Positions 12,021 to 23,900 of a stretch of DNA of 64,000 bases are shown in pieces. The stretch's first letter is position 1, and every line of letters begins with the position of its first letter. The stretch covers positions 2,666,001 to 2,730,000 of the forward strand of contig NW_026515541.1 of the NCBI RefSeq assembly GCF_014898815.1, in the 5' to 3' direction. The notes under the pieces were generated by a model. The model made no database searches. It was not told the DNA's origin and saw only the letters and a list, made by a program, of their open reading frames with translations. The position numbers and the translations under genes are program-made. The stretch is from Panonychus citri. Taxonomy: Eukaryota > Arthropoda > Arachnida > Trombidiformes > Tetranychidae.

Positions 12021-12640
12021 TTTATATCACATTCTCTTTTCGGACATTACGACCATCATTGTTGTAGTGAAAGATGCAAAAAAATGACCAAACTCAAAAG
12101 ATCGGGAGAGTTGAAGCCATTTTTGAAGACAAAAGAAACTCCGACAACCTTTTTACCCGTCATCACGCCAGATTCATTCAAGATCGGCGTTGATATGATG
12201 GCTAATCGATTCAATGGAAATTCGAAGCGCAAAGGTCAATTTTCTGAAAAGATTCAGGGAATTTGTGTCTTCATTACGAAAGAAATTGCTGAATTCGAAC
12301 CTTCTAAGCTCGTTTTAGACATGTAAGTTGAAGAAATGCAGTTCGTTGTAAATTATAATTGTTACTTTTATTTCTTTTACAGTCCGAACGAGACAATACC
12401 GATTTATTATCTTACTGTGGATAAAGGGACATTTTGGATTCTAAGAGCGCAACGACTGCTCATGGAAAAGAAATAAATCAAAACTAAGTCAACTGAGAAT
12501 AGAATCTCTGGTCATTTCAATCAGTTAAAAGATTTTCGCTAAGAAAATTGAACTATCATGGACGACGAATTGATCATTCAGTTTCTCACAGAAATTACCA
12601 GAGAAAATAAAAACAGAAGAGTAAAGTGTTAATTATAAAT
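12021..12640 (+). pseudogene. Fragment of gene B
   Basis: Bases about 12031-12430 are nearly identical to gene B exon 3, intron 3 and the start of exon 4 (4595-4985), including the GTAAGTTGAAG donor. The copy then breaks off and continues with a degraded piece like the end of gene B exon 1 (about 3540-3720, GTTTCTCACAGAAA-TACCAGAGA). The pieces are in the wrong order and lack the upstream coding part. The open frame at 12084-12326 is the remnant of exon 3. Confidence 0.75.
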
Positions 12641-13330
12641 TTGATCAAAAAGAAGAGGAAAGGATCAATTAAAAATTAGAATATTGAATTAGATCAAATG
12701 GTAAAGTCGGTGGCCAGAAAGAATCATTCATTTTGATCATGAAAAACATTTCGATTCCGATAATATTTAAAGGATTTCCTCAGGAGGGAAAAACTTAATT
12801 TCTCAGTTCAAACGAATGGATAACACAATTAATACAATGTAAACTCTCAAGAAGACAAAAATATAAGAGATGATATTTCTGATTGATTATTCTACCTTAA
12901 TTCTAAGATAATCAATTCGTCAGTTGTTTCCCATCAGAATATATTATAATATTTATAAGATAAATCAAAGATTTAAGTGTAAGCCTTTTTGTAAATAGAG
13001 AAAATTAATATTTATTAATCAAAATAGTTTTTTACATAAGTTTCAAATGGACTTTGGTTGGTCAATGAGTAAAAAGAAATATAAAAGTGAACATTAATTA
13101 ATTACTATAATTGGAATCATAATTGTAAGTAACTTTAGTTAAAACTTTTCTACCGGGAAAGTAACCGGATATAACCAATAGGAATTGGAATCATAATTAA
13201 ATATAAGTTGCAATATGATAACAATTAGATGTTCTCAAGTATGTCTCAAGTTATCAAACGGTTTTTCTTATATCAGTAAAGAAAATCTCCTTGACCGTCA
13301 GTTGATAAAGAGAATGTTAAGTTAGTCAGT
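12641..13330. other. Intergenic, nothing recognised
   Basis: AT-rich sequence between two family members. No frame, RNA gene or clear repeat. Confidence 0.4.
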
Positions 13331-14971
13331 TTATCGACTGTAATTGCTATTTTCTTTTCGTTCCCATTCAGTTTTAGCCGATTCAAACGCTACCTTTTCC
13401 ATGACCGCTACTTGGAATTGCGAAATCACTATGTCAGGACCAATACCCGAATTTCTGTGATAATCTTTGAAGTGTTGACGATAACTATTTCTTCTACAGC
13501 TCTGTACCCATTGGCAAATAGAACATATTTGAACGATAAGATAATCCTCTGGAATATTGTAACAATAATCATCGACTATGTCGTCTATCAGTTGCGCTCG
13601 AGTCTTATCATCGTTCAAAGATTCATATATCGTGCTGTATATGATCATATCATTGTATTGGGAAATGATTGTCTCGTTTTCTAACCTCACAGAACTGTGT
13701 TTCGACTTGAAGTGTTTTGCATAATCGTAGGTCAGAACCTGTTCTGCCCACTTACATCTGGTACAAATACGAACGGCGAGATGATCCCAAGGTATCTCAT
13801 AGAAGTCGAAAGATCCAGTTACTTTTTTAAGAGTTTTAGACAAGGATGATGATAGAACAGTGAGATCAAACATCCATGAACACGGAGGAAAATCGTGAAA
13901 ATCGGTAGATACTAGTTTTCTTTTCACTTGAGTTGACCTTGAACTGGAAGGTTCATCTAACTGGCTCGTTGTTCCGCTAGCGCCACTGCCCTCCCTTGTG
14001 AGTTGACAACCATCAAATTATTGATCAAAGTGGTCTGATTATTCAGGATATTTGCTAATTCTTGTGAAATGTTGTCTTGATCCATTGGCTCGGTTTTTAA
14101 GATAATCTCAGAATCTGTTTGAGCTTCTTTATCCACCATCAGAGTAGATTCATTAACTGGTTCTGATGATCTCTGTGAATTGTTGTTTTGATCGATCATC
14201 GTCTCATCGTCATGATCTATCTCATTGTCCGTCTGAACTTCTTTATCCGTGGAAATAAACAAACATTGGGTTAATTCTGTTCTCAGCTGATCCATTTTTG
14301 ATGAATGTTCTTTTTCCAAATTGTTTCTTTGTTCTAATAATCTCTTTTCGAAATCCTTTTCAAGCTTTTTTCTAAGCTCGTCCAATTGCACATTAATGTT
14401 CTCTAAATTGTTTAATTGCGTCGCTTTTTTCTCGATTCCTGGTAACCGTTTTCCATTATTGGCGAATCGAATTGATGGACATTTTTGCCCAATCCAAGAT
14501 CACGAATTTTCTTCTCATAAGATTCCTTGAGATCGTTATATTGCTGCATGGGTATGAATTCTTCACGAACTCTTAAGATTTGCTCTTTCAGCCCAATATT
14601 CTTTTCTTTTCTTCAACGAGTTGATTTCGAAAATACAAACTAATTGATTCAAATCTTTTCTCTACTTCATTTTCCAAGGTTGACATTAATTCTTTGAAAC
14701 TGATAACATTTGCTTTTTGTAGATCCACCTTTTCATCAATGTCTGACTCCAAATCAATTGTCACAACATTGGAATTATCGTTGAATCCATCACGAGAATT
14801 GGAGGATAAAGTTGAACAACATTTACAGAAAATATTCCTTTTGGTCATCAAATCATCAACAAGTTTAGAGAATCCAAATTGTCTTGAAGTTTCACTTTCA
14901 CTTGTATTGGCCTCACAACTTCTTCTTGAAGCAAAAGAACTTGAATTAGAATTGTTCAAATCCATGGCCAA
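13331..14971 (-). pseudogene. Gene C: paralogue of gene A, frame broken
   Basis: Three open pieces lie in order on the minus strand. 14971-14588 starts MAMDLNNSNSSS and holds the FGFSKLVDDLMTKRNIFCKC block; 14530-13957 is coiled coil with LRKKLEKDFEKRLLEQRNN and two QT(D)-(N/S)E motifs; 13927-13331 holds two zinc fingers, ICTRC-x13-H-x4-H and ICSIC-x13-H-x4-H. Reading through needs frame changes near 14590 (the KKKNILL-like position), about 14480-14530 and about 13960. The intervening bases still encode family motifs (EEFIPMQQYNDLKESYEKKI), so these look like small indels rather than introns. Tiny introns or assembly errors remain possible. The two-finger layout matches gene A. Confidence 0.6.
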
Positions 14972-15937
14972 TTAAAAGAGTCAAAAAAGGATGAAAACCA
15001 TAAACAGAAACACGTGAAATGTTTCAATCACTTTGAAGATAAATTGTCAAACCGATTGACTCACCTATTGATTACAATTTGGCCTCAAGTTTCAATTTAT
15101 TTGCTTTGTTTACGTTTAACTTAAAAATAGTTATCAAGATAATCAAGATAATTATCATTATAATTTTTGTTAAACAAAAGTTCTTTTTGAGACTAACACC
15201 ATCTCTTGGTGGAAAAAAACAGTTAATACCAGCGGTGATTTTCAAGTTCGATTTTAATTTTTTCTCCCGGTAAGAAGATTGGCAAAAAATTAAACTTTCC
15301 ATTTGAGAAATACGACTTTGTACATTTTGAGGAGCATGAAAATAACGCAAAAGATGAATTGTTTTTTCTGACCTAATCAATAGTTTTCGATTATCGACCA
15401 ACATCAACAAATATAATTTATTGCCGAGACTCACTTGTCTTAATAAATGATAGTGGGCAGCTACAGTTTGTTCAGAAATTGCTAGCTCTAGGGTGGACAT
15501 TGAAATTGATTAGTTAAATTAGCATAATATCCCCTTCAAAAACATTAGAATGTTCAATTTAGATTTTTCGAAGATGGTTCCTCTAGTCCGATTGGATTGA
15601 AGTGGATTTTAGTCGCTAATCCATTTTATTTGATCTTTAAGCCGTTTCTGTGTCTCTTTAAATTGTTCACATTGAACTTGAACGATTGTAATTTAATTGT
15701 TGAAGCCATTTTGAAAGAAAAAGATTGGTTTATTTTAATTTGAATAATTAAGTACAAAAATTATGTAAAATGTGCTCTAATTTGCGCCTTTTTGTCATTA
15801 AAAAGTGTTACCAATTGTTTGATTATTTAATTGATTATTTAACAAGAATCAACTAAATTAATTTAATTTCTAAAAATAGTCATCAGTCTAAAGCCGAAAT
15901 AAAATCAGCTCAAAGTTAAATTGTCGTATCTTGAGTC
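14972..15937. other. Upstream region of gene C, low-coding
   Basis: 15199-15250 carries the family promoter-like block (CCATCTCTTGGTGG...GCGGTGATTTTCAAGTT), seen also at about 2508 and about 40990. A 142-codon ATG frame on the minus strand (15500-15072, starting MSTLELAISEQTV) runs through that block. Its first 90 residues look protein-like but I recognise no family, and I do not call it a gene. Confidence 0.35.
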
Positions 15938-18328
15938 TTACCAAATTTCATTATTTTCAAGTCCACAATTTGACGAATCAGGAAGATACTTTGGTAATGG
16001 TGGTAAACTTGAATTGGGCTTATCGAAGTTTGTATTTTCGTCAAGAGTAGAACCACTAAAAGATTGATCAGTAGAGTTACAGAATTTCTTTTTCTTTTCA
16101 ATCAAATGAGATTCTAAAACGGAATCTGGAGAACAATTCGATTGACTTGTGATCTCTTGTAGACATTTTGATCTTGAACTTCTTCGTCTTTTAAGTGATA
16201 CGACGGAGACCTGATCATCATCTTCGTTTTCCAGTTCGACTTCAGGGTCACTTGGATTAGAATGTTGATGGAAAATTTGAGTAGGCTCATGTTCTCGAGA
16301 TGAACAGTCTATTGTATCTGTTTGTGGCTCTTTATCTGTCGCAATGTTCATTAGTTGGGCCAATTTCTCCTTGAATACATTCAGATGCTCTTTTACTTTT
16401 TCATAGATTGACTGTAACTTCAATTGGTTTTCCTTTTTCAATGTTTCTCTCAGTTCTTTGATCGCCTGTTCATGTGAATGATGAACAATTATCGTATCAC
16501 CTTCATGAATTATTTCATCTATTACGTTTTCTTTTTCGCTCGTGGCAATCAAACCTTGTTTCGAATTAGATTTGCGTTGATCTGAAATGATCTTCATTTC
16601 TTTTTCTAACTGACACTTCTGAATTGGAAATTCTCCTTTTTTGTCTTTGGATCTTGAGAGCGTCGATGCTTCATTGATAAAAATTAAACTTTCCCTCATA
16701 CGATTAGCGGAACTCTTTCCAAGATTAGTTAATTCGTCCTCAATTGATGACAACTTTTTCTGCGTTTCCTTTTCTAAAGTTTCTCTCAACTCTTTCAGTT
16801 CCAAAGCATGATAAGCTCGAATTATTTCCAACTCGGAGACTGGAACCACTGTTCGATTTTCTTGGTGATAGATCCTATCGATTTGCTTTGTAAGCTCTTT
16901 TCCAAGATATTCCAAATCCAAATTAGCTTTGTTTTCCAAGTCATGAATCTTTTTCTCATATGATTCCTTGAGTTCATCCAATCGTGCGATGGGTACGAAT
17001 TCTAGATTCTCCGTTTGTGATTCTTTATCGCTCGATCCAACTGAATTCTCATATGTTTTCGCATTTCTATGCGGACGATCTGTAAAAATCGAAGGCAAAT
17101 TGTGGAAAGTAGCAACACCGAGTTGTAAGCATTTTAGAGTTTTATGTAATAATATTGAAGATGGATCGATATCAACAATCATCCAAACTTTTCTATTGTC
17201 ACCCAAACTAGAAATGAAAACAAAAACAAATTATTAAAATTGATCAAAAGGTAGAACTATTCAATTAAATTTACCTTTTAAGAGTATTTTTGCTTAGGTC
17301 GAAACGATCTTCGAGTTGTACCAGTTTCGTAAGGATCTTTACCATTTGTGTGTTATTTTCATATCCTGAGAAATCGCCTAAAGTCAAACTAAGGTTACAG
17401 ATGAAAAGATCACAAATTCAATGAAGTTAGTCGGAATGATGCGATTGTACAACTAAAAGACTTACTGTGACACTTTCGATTCCAAGACTTTTCCTTTATG
17501 TTGCTTGAACTTGATCAATGAGATACAGAAAAACGGATGTCTTCGACTCATCGAAGTATCTGGAATGTTTTCCAAAGTGTTTTTTTGTCGATTCGTGGAT
17601 CCAATTGAATAGATGCTAAAAGCTTCTTCGAACGATGAAACAAGAACTGACTGTAATTCAGTTTTAGGTTGATTCTGTTCATCATCAGTGAACAAGGGTA
17701 AAGGTGAAATTGAGCCATCAGATGAAGGAGCCAAAAGGTCATAAATGTAATTGCCGTAAATTTCAAAGTGTGAAAGGTAACAAACATGTTGATATGAAAT
17801 ATTTTCTTCTTTATTGCCAACTGCATGACTATCGTTGTTTTCAATGTTCGAGAGAGCTGATTCTTGGTCAGTTGAGTCCGAAGAGTCAATTTTCCCACAT
17901 GGATCGATAATAAAAGAACGTTTAGAAAAAATCATTCCCAGTGCAAGTGAAACTAAACCAGGGTCAGAACTTTGATCTTCAATTGACCCTTTCATCGTGT
18001 ATGATTGTCCAATACAGAAGAGCAAACCATTGACTCCGTTGAGAACGTCGTTAATTAAAGGTAAACAGCATTTTGAGAATACGCTTTTTTGACTCACCGA
18101 ATCATCTAAAAGCTCAGTAAATGCGAATAACCTCATGAAATCACCTTTATCCCTATTGGAATCACTTTTTCTCAAATCAACAGATAAAATGTTGGAATCA
18201 ATCACTTTATAAGGTCCATTCTCTTCACCTGAGGACTTGGTCGAAGGTTTAATTCTCAAGAAATGAGCAAATTTTGAAGACAATAATTCATTACAAGGTG
18301 AAAGGTCAACACAGTTCAAATTATCCAT
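15938..18328 (-). CDS. Gene D: kinesin-like protein with a degenerate motor domain and coiled-coil tail
   Basis: Exons 18328-17466, 17388-17275 and 17207-15938 join in frame to 748 aa, with ATG at 18328. The first 300 residues align with the motor of gene E: HFLRIKP, FAFTELLDDSVSQKSVFSKC, DPGLVSLAL, CYLSHFEIYGNYIYDLL. The nucleotide sites are gone. GTTSSGKS of gene E is reduced to GQS (five residues lost, about 107-109), NSSRSH is TSMSRRH, and DLAGSER is DFSGYEN. Exon 3 keeps the neck-side VWMIVDIDPS strand, then a coiled coil with ESQTENLEFVPIARLDELKE and a Ser-rich end with KRRRSSRSK. Exon joins and phases equal those of gene E. Since the frame stays open over three exons, it is probably expressed as a non-motor scaffold (inference). 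A near-identical broken copy lies at 34.8-36.0 kb. Confidence 0.7.
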
Positions 18329-19076
18329 TACAGTTTGAGGGAGAAATGTAAATAAATTTAGAAAGACATTAAATTATTCACTCTTTGAGGTTAACTGATT
18401 GAATTAAATTAAAGAAACCAAAGAAAAAAGAATTGTAAGAGTCACCTATTGGTGTAAATCTTTTCTTCTTATTTGTCCAATTTAAATTGATTAATGCAAT
18501 CAGTTGTTATTAGAGATTAATTGTAAAACATTTTCTTGATACAGCAATGAATTTACTTTTTTCACAAGCAACGGACTCATTCAGAACAATGGGCTCATTA
18601 GAATATATTTGATTAGAAACCAGACCAAAAACGAAATAACGCACCCAAAATCATTCGAGGCAAATCCAATTTTCTCGAGTTTCTTTTTCAATTATTCATT
18701 TTCTTTAAACATGAAAAATTGGAAGCTTATCCCCAACAACTAAAAATATCACACAATCAGTACTAAATGGTAACATTTAATCCATTGCTAAATCATGTCA
18801 GCAATTGAACCAAATACTATCATATCAAAATAATGGAATGATATCACGATAAATGCAGTTTTATATTACAAACAATCAGATTAGAAATTTCCTTGACAAT
18901 AAAATAACAATTAGATGAATGAAACAATAAACTTTGATAGTAATTATTGATGATCAGGATCAATTGATAAAAAAATTGAAGTATATAAAAACTATTGGTT
19001 TTCAAGAATGAGAAAATATTAAAGTGTTAACGAGGACAATAAGTTTCCTAGTAATTAAAACTAATTGTAAGTCAAA
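18329..19076. other. Divergent region between gene D and lipocalin-like gene 1
   Basis: 748 bp between two head-to-head ATGs, largely repeated at 36001-36854 beside the second copy of this gene pair. It holds the TATA box at 18982. Confidence 0.6.
18982..18990 (+). promoter_or_regulatory. TATA box of lipocalin-like gene 1
   Basis: TATATAAAA lies 87 bp upstream of the ATG. The same box and its surroundings (GAAGTATATAAAAACTATTG) occur upstream of lipocalin-like gene 2 (22650-22658) and, cut off by a retrotransposon, gene 3 (36844-36852). Conservation in three copies supports it as the core promoter. Confidence 0.65.
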
Positions 19077-19977
19077 ATGAAATCAATATTGTTGTTTGTT
19101 GCTTGTGTTTCTGTTGTTATTTCATCAACAGTCTCAGTTAAAATCACTGGTACTTGTCCAACACCAACCAAACCACCAGGAATTGACTATTGGTATTTCA
19201 GTTATGTAAGTACTTATGAACGATTATTAATATTTATAATATTCTCAATTGAACTGATTGAACAATCAATTTATTTGCTTGCAGTTCACTGGAATCAAAG
19301 GATGGTATGAAGTTGGACACAGCGATGAAACTGTCCCAAGAACCGTTTATAATACTATTGAGTTCGGTCATCTTTACCCTGGAAAAGTTTACATGTTGAG
19401 AAAAGGAGCAACTAGAGATATGTAAGTAAATTATCAGTTCGATAAATGAAGAGAAATATATTGACAAGACAATTAATTGTCCAACAGAGAAATCACATCT
19501 GTTTTTGATGAAAAAGTTGATTATGTTGTCGGTGATTTCGATGGCAAATCTTATTATGACATTAGTGAAGATGACAGGCCAGTATCATTCAAATACACCA
19601 ACGAAGGTAAGAATCAACAATAAGATTGAAAATTTGCAAACCAATTGCTAATTAACTTTTGTTAATTGCTACAATTAGATGGTAAACGAGTAACTGTTTC
19701 GATGCCTTACTACAATGAATTCACTGCAATGATTTCAACCTGTTCTGACAATGGCGATGGAACCGTTGACCGTAAGTATTTGAATCAATCAATCTATCAA
19801 TAGATTTACAATTACATCAAATTAATAATTTCTTTCCTCAATTTAAATTATCCAACAGTTAAAGCCTGGTACTTCTCACGAGCTAGATCAACTTCAATCC
19901 CAGATGAAGTACAAAAAGTTGCTAAATCTTTGATTGGTAAAAATTTGTCTATAACCTGTCAAGGTGATTTCTGTTAA
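19077..19977 (+). CDS. Lipocalin-like secreted protein, copy 1
   Basis: Five exons: 19077-19205, 19285-19421, 19488-19606, 19679-19771, 19859-19977; 198 aa. A signal peptide (MKSILLFVACVSVVISSTVS) is followed by GTCPTPTKP and, across the first splice, FTGIKGWYEVG. This looks like the lipocalin first strand (C-P ... G-x-W-Y-E). Cysteines in GTCP, STCSDNG, TCQGDFC could form two disulfides. Length fits arthropod lipocalins, which carry small hydrophobic ligands and are secreted; the ligand is unknown. Identification is by motif and layout, so moderate. A phase-compatible alternative last exon lies at 20107-20177. Copies: 22745-23641 and 38934-39821, plus fragments at 33.4, 34.7, 46.2 and 46.8 kb. 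Confidence 0.75.
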
Positions 19978-20106
19978 ACAATCAATTAAAATATAAATTA
20001 AAGATCTTATTTAAAGTATCAAATCAAAATACTGATTTCTATTTTCATTCCAACTTATCATTACAATTGTTTCTTTGTTTTTGAAATAAATAATTGCTTT
20101 TCATAG

Positions 20107-20177
20107 ATCTCGATGCTTTGAACCTTTTGGATAAGTTATTGTTGAAGCAAAAAGTTGACTCGAATTATCCAAACTGA
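20107..20177 (+). CDS. Candidate alternative last exon of lipocalin-like gene 1
   Basis: TTGCTTTTCATAG acceptor, then a 71-base frame ending in TGA. Joined to an internal GTAAAA donor in exon 5 (exon end 19936), it reads on in phase as SLID-LDALNLLDKLLLKQK and replaces the normal GKNLSITCQGDFC end. The predicted product would be 208 aa and lack the last two cysteines. The same acceptor, frame and stop are kept downstream of copy 3 (39947-40017); copy 2 lacks it. Confidence 0.35.
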
Positions 20178-20940
20178 AGCAACAGTATTCAGTATCGAAA
20201 ACTGAGATGAGAACATTCAATTCTATCTACAGAGAAATAATTTTTTATAATCGTGATTATACAATATTTTGGTTATTTTTCTATTGTTCTCCATCTCAAT
20301 CAATTCAAATTTTACTTTTAATTTTTTGTGGTCATCACTGGTGACTGGGTGTGTATAATCCAAAACATTAACTTTACTGTCATAGAAATAAATAAGCATA
20401 AAGTGTTTATTTGAATGCTCCGTTAAACGCATAGAGTTTCAACTCGAAACTCGAAATTAAAATTTCGCAAACATCCTGTTTAAGAAAAAGTGACAACCCA
20501 GTTTGTGATGAATATTAGCTCAATGTATTCCATTCCATGAGGATTTTCTCAATCTGGAAAAGGTTTTGACAATTGATCAATATACTTTCTTATTTAATTT
20601 CATAAAAAGAATAGTAATTGATTAAAATTTTAGTAGCTGATTAATAGATTTATAATTTTATGTAAAAATAAAAATCGGGGAAAGTATATTGATCCATTTT
20701 GAATCAGATGATTAACATCGTTTTCCATCAATACTAAATTATTTTAAATGGTCAATTAGTTAAATCGTGCTTATAAGTGATTATTTCTTATTTGGACTGT
20801 GGCCTTATATAAATCGTGATTAAATTGATTACAAAAGATTCTGATCAGAACAATTGAAATACGAAAAATGAATTCCACCTTTCTGATTGATGATTATATT
20901 GATAATATATTCTCATGTGACGCTATACCATATAAGTAGA
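20178..20940. other. Intergenic between lipocalin-like gene 1 and SCCPDH
   Basis: Non-coding. 20178 to about 20630 is repeated at 40018 to about 40460 downstream of lipocalin-like gene 3, marking the end of the duplicated block. Confidence 0.5.
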
Positions 20941-23900
20941 TCATCCAATGATCTCAAAGGTGACAGCGTGACGGGTAAGCCTTTCTCTTAATGTTGTTCC
21001 TCGGAAAGCGAAGCCCGGAGTCAAACATCCTCCTTCGAAAGGCATTTTCTCAGCTTCGTCTAATATTGTCAGTCCCGATTGAATGAGACATCGCGATGTG
21101 GTTTCATAAGCTGGATCAGGAGCCGAGATGAGACATCGAACCGTCTTGTTGGGTGGGTTCTTGTAATCCTTTTCACCCTCCTTTAAATCCTCAGACCAAC
21201 CATGACCAACACAAAGAAAGGTAAATGAAAGATCTTCCACTTGTTTTCGCGTTGGTCCCGTTTTCGAGAAAAAACCTGCGGTCATGAGTTTGGGATATTT
21301 AAGAAGCAATTTTCTGGTAAAGGTGAAAAACACCATAAACCCAATATAGAAAAACGCGAGAATAGCTAATAGAACATGATAAAATTTAGGAACCACAAGA
21401 TATTCCTCGAATTGCGCAGCTTTCTCATCGTTATACTCGTAAAACCAACGCTGACTATTCTTGACGATATCACGATCACCGATTGGAACAGGAATACACC
21501 AACCATTCACCTCCTGATTCCACCATGGAAGCCATTTAATATTCCCTTTGTGACTTCGTTCTGGTAACTTTTTCTTGAACATTTCGGTAACATATCTCTT
21601 TCTAACCTCCATCAACGAATTGTATTCACCGAAAGCAGTTACTAATGAATGTAATGTACCATAATTAACTGTCATTCCATGATTTCCTTGCTTCGATTTA
21701 ACAAATGCTTCGACTTGGTTCAATTTTCCAGGGCCAAATGATTGCTTCAAACAATCCGTTCCAATCTCAGAAGGGATAGCATCATATCCACAGGCCCCAA
21801 CAATATAAACACCCGCTTTTCGCGCTGCTTCATGGTACTTGAATTGAATCCCTTCAAGATATTGTGGTTCCCCTGAAACATCAACCATGTGAGCTTTTTT
21901 CTGTTCAGGGAAAAAGATAAATTGATATATTGATACGTAAATTAGTATGATAATAGTAATTGTTTTAAATATGATAAAGGTAATTAAATTAAACGTAAAC
22001 AATGAAGTTGATTGATTGACAATGAAAATAACGATAATTCTATTAGATAAATCGTAAGTCATGAATATAAATCAACAGCTATTTGATTACCTTATGTCGA
22101 TAATCAAATAGTCAGGCAACAAGTAGATGCATGTTTGTAAAAAGATAAACGATAAAACAAGTTAAACTATTGGAATTGTTACCAAACAAACTCTAACTGA
22201 TTATTAATTAAAATGATAGTCAGTAAATAGCTCGAGCAAATACTAGACGAGAGTGATATTGAATTTAAAACACAATAGACTTAATGATTTTCTTTAATAG
22301 CTAAAAATATCACACAATCAGTACTAAATGGTAACATTTAATCCATTGCTAAATCATGTCAGCAATTGAACCAAATACAGAGGTGATTTCATAGAAACTC
22401 AAGAATTATCATACATAACTGAAAAGGCCAATTATAAAAGGTGAACTAACACTTTATGCAGGAGGAGATTTTGAAATCATCTGTACTATCATATCAAAAT
22501 AATGGAATTATATCACAATTTATGCAGTTTTATATTACCAACAATCAGATTAGAAATTTCCTTGACAATAAAATAACAATTAGATGAATGAAACAATAAA
22601 CTTTGATAGTAATTATTGATGATCAGGATCAATTGATAAAAAATTGAAGTATATAAAAACTATTGGTTTTCAAGAATGAGAAAATATTAAAGTGTTAACG
22701 AGGACAATAAGTTTCCTAGTAATTAAAACTAATTGTAAATCAAAATGAAATCAATATTGTTGTTTGTTGCTTGTGTTTCTGTTGTTATTTCATCAACAGT
22801 CTCAGTTAAAATCACTGGTACTTGTCCAACACCAACCAAACCACCAGGAATTGACTATTGGTATTTCAGTTATGTAAGTAATTATGAACGATTATTAATA
22901 TTTATAATATTCTCAATTGAACTGATTAATAACAATTAATTTGCTTGCAGTTCACTGGAATCAAAGGATGGTATGAAGTTGGACACAGCGATGAAACTGT
23001 CCCAAGAACTGTTTATAATACTATTGAGTTCGATCATCTTTACCCTGGAAAAGTCTACATGTTGAGAAAAGGAGCAACTAGAGATATGTAAGTAAATTAT
23101 CAGTTCAATAAATGAAGAGAAATATATTGACAAGACAATTAATTGTCCAACAGAGAAGTCCAATCTCTTTGGGATAAAAAAGTTGATTACGTTGTCGGTG
23201 ATTTCGATGGCAAATCTTATTATGACATTTTGGATGATGACGAGCCAGTTTCATTCAAATACACCAATGAAGGTAAGAATCAACAATAAGATTGAAAATT
23301 TCTGAGCTAATTACTGATTATTGTTCAATTGCTACAATTAGATGGTAAACGAGTAACTGTTTCGATGCCTTACTACAATGAATTCACTGCAATGATTTCA
23401 ACCTGTTCTGACAATGGCGATGGAACCGTTGACCGTAAGTATTTGAATCAATCAATTTATCGATAGATTTACAATTAAATCAAATTAATAATTTTCTTTC
23501 CTCAATTTAAATTATCCAACAGTTAAAGCCTGGTACATCTCACGAGCTAAAAAACGTTCCATCCCAGATGAAGTACAAAAAGTTGCTAAATCTTTGATTG
23601 GTAAAAATTTGTCTGAGACCTGTCAAGGTGATTTCTGTTAAACAACCTCACGATAAAATAATTATTTGATTTATTGATTACAATGATTAAAACATAAACT
23701 AAAGATCTTAATTATTTAAAGCATACAAAATTTGATTTCTATTTTCATTCCAACTCAAAAGTATCATTTCAATTGTTTCTTTGTCTTTAAAATAAATGAT
23801 TGCTTTGATTTAAACAAATTCCCATGGTCAACTAGTTAATTTACAGATAAATTATTTCAAGGATAATCTTTTCTCAGAAAAACTTTACACACTTTTCCTC

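Noticed and set aside
15072..15500. 142-codon minus-strand frame with true ATG
   Set aside because: It runs through the promoter-like block shared with other loci, where the other copies are not open. No family is recognised.
20223..20432. 69-codon minus-strand frame downstream of lipocalin-like gene 1
   Set aside because: The duplicated copy at about 40080-40280 is not kept open, so it is not under coding selection.
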